Source: Caryophanales bacterium UBA6414
GTDB lineage: Bacteria > Bacillota_I > Bacilli_A > RF39 > UBA660
DNA: 6,325 nt
Direction of reading: 5' to 3'
NCBI GenBank assembly: GCA_002438545.1
Contig: DJPK01000036.1
Location: 1,299-7,623, forward strand
In this document: piece after piece, positions 1-5,485 of the stretch
Position numbering within the stretch: position 1 is the stretch's first letter
Layout: each line of letters opens with the position of its first letter
Translations under genes and position numbers: made by a program
The notes under the pieces: model-generated
Told to the model about the DNA's origin: nothing
The model's database searches: none
The model's input: only the letters and a program-made list of their open reading frames with translations

Positions 1-3
1 ATT

Positions 4-900
4 ATGCAAAAAATAATTGTTATAACAGGGCCGACTGGTGTAGGAAAGACTAAATTAAGTATTGAACTTGCTAAGAAATATGATGGAGAAATTATTAATG
101 CCGATAGTATGCAGATATATAGAGAGTTAAATATTGGTACTGCTAAAATAAGAGAAGATGAAAAGGAAAATATTCCACACCATTTGTTTGATATAAAGAA
201 TGTTGATGAAGAATATACAATATATCATTATCAGAAAGATTTAAGAAATAAGATAGATGAATTAAATAAGAAGGGTAAAAGAATAATAATAGTAGGGGGA
301 ACTGCTTTATATTTAAAGGCCGGATTATTTGATTATACTTTCGAAGAAAGTAATTCTAATAGAGATTTATTTAGTTATACTGATGAAGAGTTAGTTAGTG
401 AATTAAAGAAATTAGATAAAGATATAGATATTGACTTTAATAATAGAAGAAGAGTTGAAAGAGCATATAATTATTACTTAGATAATAATAAAAGTATTAT
501 GGAGAATAAGGCAGGGGATAAGTTATTATATCCAGCTATATTTATAGGGTTAACTACTGATAGAGATAATTTATATAAGATAATAAATAGACGTGTTGAT
601 GAGATGATTAGTGAGGGCTTAGTCGAAGAAGTAAGAGGATTATATGATAGAGGTGTTCGTACTAAGCCATTAATAAATGGTATTGGTTATAAGGAATTGT
701 ATAGTTATTTTGATGAAGAGGTGTCATTAGAGGATGCTATAGAGAAGATTAAGCAAAACTCGAGAAAGTATGCGAAGAGACAATATACATTCTTTAATAA
801 TAAGTTTGATATTACTTGGTTTAAGGTTAATTATAGTAATTTTAGTGAGACAATAAGTGAAGCAGAAGATTATATTAATGAAATAGATATGGAGGGGTAA
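4..900 (+). CDS. miaA: tRNA dimethylallyltransferase MiaA
   Basis: MiaA transfers a dimethylallyl group from DMAPP to N6 of A37 in tRNAs that read UNN codons, the first step toward i6A/ms2i6A; it acts in the cytoplasm. The protein shows the P-loop GPTGVGKT (residues 9-16), the DSMQIYR motif with the general-base Asp34, GTAK (45-48), PHHLFD (58-63), GGTALYLKA (98-106), GIGYKEL (226-232) and the C-terminal KYAKRQ (255-260). Its 298 residues are full length for the family. The ATG at base 4 directly precedes the canonical N-terminus MQKIIVITG; its ribosome binding site lies outside the window. The C-terminal motif reads RQYTFF where many homologues have RQLTWF, a mild divergence. A LOG-like gene follows after one base, so the two are probably co-transcribed. 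The family assignment is certain from the motifs; activity is inferred. Confidence 0.97.
   Translation: MQKIIVITGPTGVGKTKLSIELAKKYDGEIINADSMQIYRELNIGTAKIREDEKENIPHHLFDIKNVDEEYTIYHYQKDLRNKIDELNKKGKRIIIVGGTALYLKAGLFDYTFEESNSNRDLFSYTDEELVSELKKLDKDIDIDFNNRRRVERAYNYYLDNNKSIMENKAGDKLLYPAIFIGLTTDRDNLYKIINRRVDEMISEGLVEEVRGLYDRGVRTKPLINGIGYKELYSYFDEEVSLEDAIEKIKQNSRKYAKRQYTFFNNKFDITWFKVNYSNFSETISEAEDYINEIDMEG
891..897 (+). promoter_or_regulatory. Ribosome binding site of the LOG-like gene inside the miaA 3' end
   Basis: The motif GGAGGGG forms the last bases of the miaA coding region, just before its TAA (898-900), and lies 4 bases before the ATG at 902. It is a strong Shine-Dalgarno match that fixes the start of the second gene. 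The miaA stop and the next start are one base apart, so translation of the two genes is probably coupled. Confidence 0.8.
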
Positions 901-901
901 G

Positions 902-1468
902 ATGAATATATTTGTAGGATGTTCTGCTAGTGATGATATAGATAAAGCATATTATGATGATACGAGGGAGTTACTTAATGTACTTATGAGGGATAATAAT
1001 TTAGTGTTTGGAGCATGTCATTCAGGGTTAATGGGTGTTGCTCATGATATAACAAAGGATTTTGGTAATAAAGTTATTGGTGTATGTCCTTCAATGTATG
1101 TACAGGACTTTGATACTCTTGATTGTGATGAAGAGATAGTAAGTTCTTCAGTTAGTGATAGAACAACAGGTTTAATATCTAATAGTGATATTTTATTATT
1201 TATTCCTGGTGGGATAGGGACAGTATATGAATTATTTACAGCAATAGAGATTAAAAGATGTCATGAACATGATAAACCAATAATTATTTATAATAATAAT
1301 GGGTTTTATAATAAACTATTAGAGTTTTTAGATATGCTATATGCTGATAAGTTTGTTAGAGAGAAAGATAGATGCAATTATTATATAGCAAATACTCAGG
1401 AAGAAGTAATAGATTATATAAATAAGTATAAAATGAATGCTAAGACAAAGAAAAAGACCATAGATTAA
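902..1468 (+). CDS. LOG-family (TIGR00730-like) nucleotide phosphoribohydrolase
   Basis: This 188-residue protein has the Rossmann-type LOG fold once misnamed lysine decarboxylase. LOG enzymes hydrolyse cytokinin riboside 5'-monophosphates, and often AMP, to free base plus ribose 5-phosphate. Visible motifs are GACHSGLMG (37-45, where the usual glycine-rich YGGG..GLMG is partly changed), Arg87 in the segment before the signature, and PGGIGTVYE (102-110), whose Glu110 with the Arg forms the catalytic pair in the family. DKPIIIYNNNGFY (124-136) matches the conserved region after the signature. The C-terminus is lysine-rich. The gene lies one base behind miaA and has a strong ribosome binding site in the miaA end. 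Its stop codon sits in the loop of a terminator hairpin. The family call is firm; the substrate is unknown, and isopentenyl-AMP or other nucleotide salvage are both possible. Confidence 0.88.
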   Translation: MNIFVGCSASDDIDKAYYDDTRELLNVLMRDNNLVFGACHSGLMGVAHDITKDFGNKVIGVCPSMYVQDFDTLDCDEEIVSSSVSDRTTGLISNSDILLFIPGGIGTVYELFTAIEIKRCHEHDKPIIIYNNNGFYNKLLEFLDMLYADKFVREKDRCNYYIANTQEEVIDYINKYKMNAKTKKKTID

Positions 1469-1481
1469 GCTCTATGGTTTT
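1450..1481. terminator. Bidirectional intrinsic terminator between convergent genes
   Basis: The arms ACCATAGA (1457-1464) and TCTATGGT (1471-1478) form a perfect 8-bp stem around a 6-base loop, extendable by G-U and A-U pairs to 1454/1481. Read leftward, the stem is followed by CTTTTTC, a good U-tract for the transglutaminase-like gene. Read rightward, it is followed by a short TTT, so it can also end the miaA operon. The LOG stop codon (1466-1468) lies in the loop and the opposite gene's stop starts at 1480-1482, so one hairpin serves both genes. Confidence 0.82.
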
Positions 1482-2391
1482 ATGATTTATTAGCTTCTGA
1501 AAATATATAAACATTAAAGTTATGGGTTTTATCATTTAGTTTTTTTAGTTCTTTAGTACTGATTAAGAAGTATGTTTCTTGGTTGACATTTAGTTCACTA
1601 ATAGGATCATCCCAAGTTAAATCTAGATGACGCCATGCACCATTAATATATACTAAGTTCCATATATGGGTATCATTACTTATCTTGTAGTTAGTAATAT
1701 TTAATTTATGTAAGAATATCGCCATTGCATCAGAGTATCCACTACAAATACCATATCCTTGTAATAAAACACCATATGCGGTATTAGATTTATAGGTACT
1801 ATTATTAATATCTTTAGATTTATTTATATCATATTGGGTATTATCAATTATATAGTCATGGATTTTTTTAATTTTACTTATGGTATCCATGTCATCAGTA
1901 ATATTTTCTTCAATATATGTATTAACTAAATTATTTATTTGCTCTATTTCACTAGCACTATATGTATGATCGATTGTGAAAGAAAATCTTCTTGTTTTTT
2001 TATTTATACTAAACTTAATTGATTTAAAACTATTAAAGGGATGAACAAAATTATTTAAGGTAGATAATAATTCTTCATCTTTAGCAATTCTTTCTAAATC
2101 ACTAACGCAAGTTTCATAACCAACTTTACATTCACCATCAGCGTAACTAACACCAGTATTAATAATATAATAAATATAGTTAATTAATTCAAAATAATTA
2201 GAGGGATCATCAGTAAAATTTTCTACATAATTAAAATTTGTTTTGACAAAATAGTCATTGGGGTTTGCTATAACATATTCTTGTTTTAAAATCTTTGTTT
2301 CTATGAAATAATATATCTTATCAGTATAAAAATTACATACTGTTATTGTAATCATTAAAAAAATTCCTAAATAAAGTATCACTTTCTTCAT
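1480..2391 (-). CDS. Membrane-anchored transglutaminase-like (Cys-His-Asp) protein
   Basis: This 303-residue protein has a short basic start (MKK), a hydrophobic segment at about residues 4-22 that looks like an uncleaved signal anchor, then an extracytoplasmic region ending in a transglutaminase-like domain. The domain shows the triad order of the superfamily: Cys216 in GYGICSGYSDA, His242 in THIWNLVYI, and Asp257 in HLDLTWDDP. Bacterial members are usually cysteine peptidases or amide-processing enzymes, often acting at the cell surface; the substrate cannot be read from the sequence. Residues 30-150 match no family I recognise. The gene has its own extended -10 promoter at 2421-2429 and stands alone, convergent with the miaA operon. 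TVCN at 17-20 is a poor lipobox, so a lipoprotein is unlikely. Domain assignment is strong; the role is unknown, and a link to the nearby sporulation genes would be guesswork. Confidence 0.85.
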   Translation of the reverse strand: MKKVILYLGIFLMITITVCNFYTDKIYYFIETKILKQEYVIANPNDYFVKTNFNYVENFTDDPSNYFELINYIYYIINTGVSYADGECKVGYETCVSDLERIAKDEELLSTLNNFVHPFNSFKSIKFSINKKTRRFSFTIDHTYSASEIEQINNLVNTYIEENITDDMDTISKIKKIHDYIIDNTQYDINKSKDINNSTYKSNTAYGVLLQGYGICSGYSDAMAIFLHKLNITNYKISNDTHIWNLVYINGAWRHLDLTWDDPISELNVNQETYFLISTKELKKLNDKTHNFNVYIFSEANKS

Positions 2392-2420
2392 TTCTGCACC
2401 AACCTAGTCTTCCTAAAAAT

Positions 2421-2429
2421 ATTATATCA
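2421..2429 (-). promoter_or_regulatory. Extended -10 promoter of the transglutaminase-like gene
   Basis: On the minus strand TGATATAAT gives a perfect TATAAT preceded by TGn, the extended -10 form used by the housekeeping sigma factor; no good -35 is seen 16-18 bases upstream. Transcription would begin near 2414 and leave a leader of about 20 bases. That leaves the weak GGTG at about -10 as ribosome binding site, because the better AGGAAG (2409-2414) falls at the transcript start. Confidence 0.6.
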
Positions 2430-2483
2430 TAACAATATGCAAAATTAGAACACAAAAATGATGAAATGTAAATAATTTTACAA

Positions 2484-2570
2484 TTATGAACGTTTGTCTA
2501 TTTTTTTCTGCTTCCTAGTTTGTCTTTTTTTCTGTTTCATGGAGCGTTTATAGTGCTCGTCCACAGACAT
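2484..2570 (-). CDS. Possible 28-aa basic peptide (doubtful)
   Basis: An ATG on the minus strand opens a 28-codon frame that starts MSVDEHYKRS and ends in a Lys/Arg/Gln-rich tail with two similar KQKK blocks; 12 of 28 residues are Lys or Arg. The first codons (GAC, GAG, CAC, CGC, TCC) are GC-ending, unlike the neighbouring genes. There is no Shine-Dalgarno sequence before the ATG, and an in-frame TAG lies 15 bases upstream. I recognise no family. It may be a real small protein, a fragment of a decayed gene, or chance reading of a structured RNA; chance is the default. Confidence 0.15.
   Translation of the reverse strand: MSVDEHYKRSMKQKKRQTRKQKKIDKRS
2492..2538. repeat. Two-copy imperfect tandem repeat
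   Basis: Copy one (2492-2514) and copy two (2518-2538) both read GTTTGTCT, a T-run, CTG, then YTTC on the plus strand; they differ by a 2-base insertion and one transition. On the minus strand they are purine-rich and would encode two similar Lys/Gln-rich blocks in the 28-codon frame. The short T-runs make slippage or duplication a simple explanation. Confidence 0.6.
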
Positions 2571-2692
2571 AAATTCCGATAGTAGCTACCGTATTTGTTT
2601 TAAAACGAGAATATTTATTTTATATTGATATCCCTCTAATAATAGATATAACATAATTATTAAGATAAATCTACAAAGTTAACTAAATAATT

Positions 2693-2723
2693 AAAAAAAA
2701 GAAGTAGATTTTTATCTAGCTTC
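2693..2723 (-). terminator. rpsT intrinsic terminator
   Basis: On the minus strand GAAG-C-TAGAT pairs with ATCTA-CTTC around an AAAA loop (9 bp with one bulged C, 2701-2723). It is followed at once by eight T residues (2693-2700). The stem begins in the last sense codons of rpsT, and its TAA stop (2712-2714) spans the loop and stem. This is a textbook intrinsic terminator that overlaps the coding end. Confidence 0.9.
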
Positions 2724-2981
2724 CATAGTATTTACTTTTTTTGTTAATCTTGATTTTTCTCTATCAACTTTATTTCTATGCATTAATCCTTTACTTTTAG
2801 CATTATCTAAGCTCTTAATAGCAAGTTTTAATTCTTTGCTAGCTTTTTCTTTATCTCCAGCTAAAACAGCTTTATCAGTATTTTTGATAGCGTTTTTAGC
2901 AGTTGATTTTAATTGTTGATTAGCTAAAGTAATTTTACGAATTTGCTTGATTTTCTTTTCAGCATTTTTTACGTTTGCCAT
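2712..2981 (-). CDS. rpsT: 30S ribosomal protein S20
   Basis: S20 binds 16S rRNA early in 30S subunit assembly. The 89-residue product beginning MANVKNAEKK is Lys/Ala-rich and helical as expected, with the family pattern KSTAKNAIKN (about residues 28-37) and the C-terminal HRNKVDREKSRLTKKVN (68-84). The length is normal for the family. The frame could open 14 codons earlier at 3023, but the ATG at 2981 is the true start: it has AAGGAG 8 bases upstream and gives the canonical N-terminus, and the extra residues would overlap the promoter. The gene is monocistronic, with its own promoter and terminator. Its divergent position from gpr matches the order I know from Bacillus. Confidence 0.97.
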   Translation of the reverse strand: MANVKNAEKKIKQIRKITLANQQLKSTAKNAIKNTDKAVLAGDKEKASKELKLAIKSLDNAKSKGLMHRNKVDREKSRLTKKVNTMEAR

Positions 2982-2989
2982 TAGTTTCT

Positions 2990-2995
2990 CTCCTT
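2990..2995 (-). promoter_or_regulatory. rpsT ribosome binding site
   Basis: AAGGAG on the minus strand lies 8 bases before the ATG at 2981. It decides against the longer frame starting at 3023, which has no such site. Confidence 0.85.
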
Positions 2996-3013
2996 CCACC
3001 AACACTATGTATA

Positions 3014-3042
3014 ATTCTATCAAAAAAAACGTAAAAAAGCAA
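3014..3042 (-). promoter_or_regulatory. rpsT housekeeping promoter
   Basis: On the minus strand TTGCTT (3037-3042) and TAGAAT (3014-3019) are separated by 17 bases, a good match to the -35/-10 pattern of the main sigma factor. The implied leader is about 25 bases. An alternative reading, TTTTAC-17-TATACA, is shifted a few bases and cannot be excluded. Confidence 0.6.
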
Positions 3043-3090
3043 ATAATTTTGTGTATTTTTGTAAAAAATATTTATAAGTGAGGTGAAATA

Positions 3091-4119
3091 ATGAATAATG
3101 GGCAAGATTTAAGTACTTTTTCGATTAGAACAGACTTAATTATTGATGATAAAAGTATTGCTGATAAAGAATATAATAAGACGACTATTTATGATGATAT
3201 TATTGTTTCAGAGTTAACTATTAATGAAAAGAATAGAAGTGCAATTAATAAAGAAGATGGGACTTATATTACTATTGAATTTAATGATATTACCGATAGT
3301 GAGAATAGGAATAAGGTATGTAAGGCGTTAACGGAACAAATAGGTAAGATACTAAAGATGATGAATATTAAGGATGATGACGAGTGTATTATTATTGGTT
3401 TAGGTAATAGTAAGTCAACTCCGGATAGTTTAGGACCAAAAGTGTTAGATAATATTATTATTACAAAGCATTTGTTTGAATTAAATAAAGTGAGTCCGGG
3501 TTTTAGAATGGTATCAATATTTGCACCGGGTGTTAAGGGAACGACAGGTCTTGAGACAGCAGATTTAATAACTAGTATTGTAGAAGAGATTAAGCCTAAG
3601 TTTATTATTGTGATTGATGCTTTAGCGTCTTCTTCTATTGAAAGATTAAATCATACTATTCAGATGACTAATACGGGAATACATCCAGGTAGTGGAGTAG
3701 GAAATCAACGGAAGGAGATAAGTTTTAAAACATTGGGTATTCCGGTTTTGGCGATTGGTGTGCCAACTGTTGTGGAGTCTTCAACTATTGTTAGTGATAC
3801 GATTAATTATTTATTTAAACATATATCGTATACTAAAAATAATTTTGAAATTAGTAAGTTATCAGTTCATCATAATAATTATAAAAATAAATTAGAAAAT
3901 ATTGAGTTAAATAAAGAGGAGGAACATAATTTATTAGGTTTGCTGGGTGACTTAGATAGTAATGAAAAGCATCAATTAATAACAGAAGTTTTAGAAGCTT
4001 TAGACTATAATTTAATGGTATGTCCAAAAGAAGTGGATTTTCTTATTGATAAATTAAGTATTGTAATAGCAAATTCCCTTAATAATTCCTTACATCGACA
4101 AATAAATTCGCTAGAATAA
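3091..4119 (+). CDS. gpr: Germination protease GPR (SASP-degrading endopeptidase, family A25)
   Basis: GPR is made in the developing forespore as an inactive zymogen, processes itself, and on germination cleaves the small acid-soluble proteins that coat spore DNA. The 342 residues align along the whole family: self-cleavage region DLSTFSIRTDL (6-16, cut expected after Asp15), GLGNSKSTPDSLGPK (103-117), APGVKGTTGLET (145-156), IVIDALASSSIERLN (173-187), GIHPGSGVGNQRKEIS (196-211) and LMVCPKEVD (308-316). The catalytic aspartates known from Bacillus megaterium (Asp127, Asp193) correspond to Asp112 and Asp176. The start is set by GAGGTG 5 bases upstream. The gene is shorter than Bacillus GPR (about 370) mainly between residues 30 and 60 and at about 250-270. 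It leads an operon with spoIIP. No convincing sigma-F/G promoter was found. Confidence 0.96.
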   Translation: MNNGQDLSTFSIRTDLIIDDKSIADKEYNKTTIYDDIIVSELTINEKNRSAINKEDGTYITIEFNDITDSENRNKVCKALTEQIGKILKMMNIKDDDECIIIGLGNSKSTPDSLGPKVLDNIIITKHLFELNKVSPGFRMVSIFAPGVKGTTGLETADLITSIVEEIKPKFIIVIDALASSSIERLNHTIQMTNTGIHPGSGVGNQRKEISFKTLGIPVLAIGVPTVVESSTIVSDTINYLFKHISYTKNNFEISKLSVHHNNYKNKLENIELNKEEEHNLLGLLGDLDSNEKHQLITEVLEALDYNLMVCPKEVDFLIDKLSIVIANSLNNSLHRQINSLE

Positions 4120-4145
4120 AATATAATTATTATGGTGATGGATAT

Positions 4146-5165
4146 ATGTTTAAAAATAATAAACTTAATCTTAAGACTCCTAAAAAGAGAAAGAGAACTA
4201 AGTTTAAATATTTAATCTATTTACTTATTATTTATTTTTCAATATGTTTTACTTTTTATTTATCTATGCGTAAGAATAAAGATAATTTTAATGAAGAGTT
4301 TATTATATTTTTATTAGAGGGTGGTAGTATTGATGAACTAAATCAATATAAGTTTCCTAATCTTGTTAATAAAACCGTTAATTATTTTTTGAAAATAGAT
4401 TTTAAATACCCTTTGTCGTTATTGAATGCGACAATATTTAAGGGGAAGGATAGTAAGATAACGTTATCTACTGATGATGATTATCATGAATTTGAGGAGT
4501 TAAAAGAGATAAGTAGTTTTATTGAAGATCCTAATCCTAGTGATGTTGATAATCCGATTGTGTATATATATAATTCTCATCAATTAGAAAATTATGATAA
4601 TACTAATTTAAAAATATATGGAATAACTCCTAATGTATTGATGGCTTCGTATTTACTTAAAGAAAAGTTAAATAAAAATGGGGTTTCTTCAATAGTGGAA
4701 GATACTAATTTGGCAGAGTTTTTAAATATTAATAATTGGGATCATTCAAAGAGTTATGTCGCTAGTAGGTTATTGATATTAGATAAGCAAAGTAAATATA
4801 ATACGCTTAAATATTATATTGACATTCATAGGGATTCAGTTAATAAGAGTGCTTCTACAGCGACGATAAATGGGAAGAGTTATGCTAAAATATTATTTGT
4901 GGTAGGGTTAGAGCATGATAATTATCAGTTAAATGTTGAGACGGCAAGTAATATAAATAGTCTTTTTAATAAGTATTATCCAGGGTTGTCACGTGGTTTA
5001 TATAAGAAGTCAGGGCCGGGAGTAAACGGGATATATAATCAAGATATTAGTGGTAATGCTATGTTAATAGAGGTTGGTGGGTTCGAAAATACTATTGAAG
5101 AAGTATTTAATACGATAGATGCAATATCTACTATTTTAACTAAATATATAAATGGTGAATCATGA
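4146..5165 (+). CDS. spoIIP: Stage II sporulation protein P, peptidoglycan hydrolase
   Basis: SpoIIP is an amidase/endopeptidase that, with SpoIID and SpoIIM, thins septal peptidoglycan and drives engulfment of the forespore. This 339-residue protein has a basic N-terminus, one membrane segment (about 21-41), a poorly conserved linker, and the SpoIIP domain from about residue 135. Family blocks are IVYIYNSHQLENY (138-150), YYIDIHRDS (223-231, His228), GLEHDNYQLN (254-263, His257) and GIYNQDISGNAMLIEVGGFENTIEEV (295-320, Glu309). The first block has Asn where the Bacillus-type motif has an extra His (YHSH); His145 is kept. The N-terminal half is shorter than in Bacillus subtilis (about 400 residues). 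It starts 26 bases after gpr with a weak GGTGATGG site, and its TGA overlaps the next ATG, so it is probably co-transcribed with both. Confidence 0.93.
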   Translation: MFKNNKLNLKTPKKRKRTKFKYLIYLLIIYFSICFTFYLSMRKNKDNFNEEFIIFLLEGGSIDELNQYKFPNLVNKTVNYFLKIDFKYPLSLLNATIFKGKDSKITLSTDDDYHEFEELKEISSFIEDPNPSDVDNPIVYIYNSHQLENYDNTNLKIYGITPNVLMASYLLKEKLNKNGVSSIVEDTNLAEFLNINNWDHSKSYVASRLLILDKQSKYNTLKYYIDIHRDSVNKSASTATINGKSYAKILFVVGLEHDNYQLNVETASNINSLFNKYYPGLSRGLYKKSGPGVNGIYNQDISGNAMLIEVGGFENTIEEVFNTIDAISTILTKYINGES

Positions 5166-5485
5166 AAAAGTGTAAGATATTTAAAAGTGTGGTATTGTTA
5201 GTTTTTACTTGTTATATTATTGTTTATATTATCTCTATTTCTAGTTATTATGATTATCAATTACAGAAGAAGATGATATTAACAAATGAGCAAATAAAAC
5301 TTTTTGAAAGTGATATATCCCAGGGTAAAGATGTTTCGTTAAATGATTATGTTGTTAGTACTGAAAAAGACTATAGTAATAGTTTGACTAAGTTTATATA
5401 TAAAATTACTCGCAATATTAATAAATCTATTAAGAATGGTGTGGAAGTATGTTTTAAATTATTAAATAATTTAGTATCAGATTAA
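5162..5485 (+). CDS. Small single-TM protein, possible YqxA/DUF3679-like
   Basis: This 107-residue protein has a short basic start, one hydrophobic segment (about 7-28), a polar middle with FESDISQGKDVSLNDYV (48-64) and a basic amphipathic C-terminus (about 78-103). It begins in an ATGA overlap with spoIIP, with GGTGA upstream, so it is translationally coupled to spoIIP. Bacillus subtilis has a small one-TM gene, yqxA, in the same place behind spoIIP, of similar length and layout. Position and architecture therefore suggest a YqxA-like protein, but I see no sequence motif that proves it. It is probably anchored in the membrane and may act in sporulation. The last 32 bases overlap the end of the opposing zupT gene. 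Confidence 0.7.
   Translation: MKKCKIFKSVVLLVFTCYIIVYIISISSYYDYQLQKKMILTNEQIKLFESDISQGKDVSLNDYVVSTEKDYSNSLTKFIYKITRNINKSIKNGVEVCFKLLNNLVSD

Larger units (their letters stand above)
2430..2692. other. Non-coding interval with a GC-rich patch
   Basis: This interval between the rpsT terminator and the next promoter holds no ORF with recognisable homology. Bases 2541-2590 contain 23 G/C in 50, against 9 in 50 at 2431-2480, so the patch stands out from its AT-rich surroundings. On the minus strand the patch can fold into CGGTAG-CUA-CUAUCG (2577-2591, using one G-U pair available only on that strand) and a GAGC/GCUC hairpin (2542-2558). It does not match the conserved cores I know for T-box, purine, SAM, glycine, c-di-GMP, fluoride or guanidine riboswitches, SRP RNA, tmRNA or RNase P. 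It could be an unrecognised small RNA, a 28-codon basic peptide gene (2484-2570), or a decayed insertion. Confidence 0.45.

Noticed and set aside
2321..2391. Lipoprotein signal in the transglutaminase-like protein
   Set aside because: The residues before Cys19 are ITV; a lipobox needs Gly, Ala or Ser just before the Cys.
2541..2591. Known riboswitch or housekeeping RNA
   Set aside because: ATAAACGCTC recalls part of the fluoride motif and GGTAGCTAC recalls c-di-GMP-I, but the remaining conserved core elements are absent.
2430..2692. CRISPR repeat (GTTTTAAAAC palindrome) or tracrRNA
   Set aside because: There is a single copy, with no spacers, no repeats at CRISPR spacing and no cas gene.
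2982..3023. 14-codon upstream extension of rpsT
   Set aside because: The canonical S20 start with AAGGAG is at 2981, and the extension runs into the rpsT -10 box.
3043..3090. Sigma-F/G promoter for gpr
   Set aside because: TGTAT at 3052-3056 resembles a -35, but no CATnnTA-like -10 occurs at proper spacing.
5162..5165. Use of TGA as Trp (genetic code 4)
   Set aside because: The spoIIP TGA sits in a typical ATGA overlap after the last conserved block, and Trp is encoded by TGG throughout.
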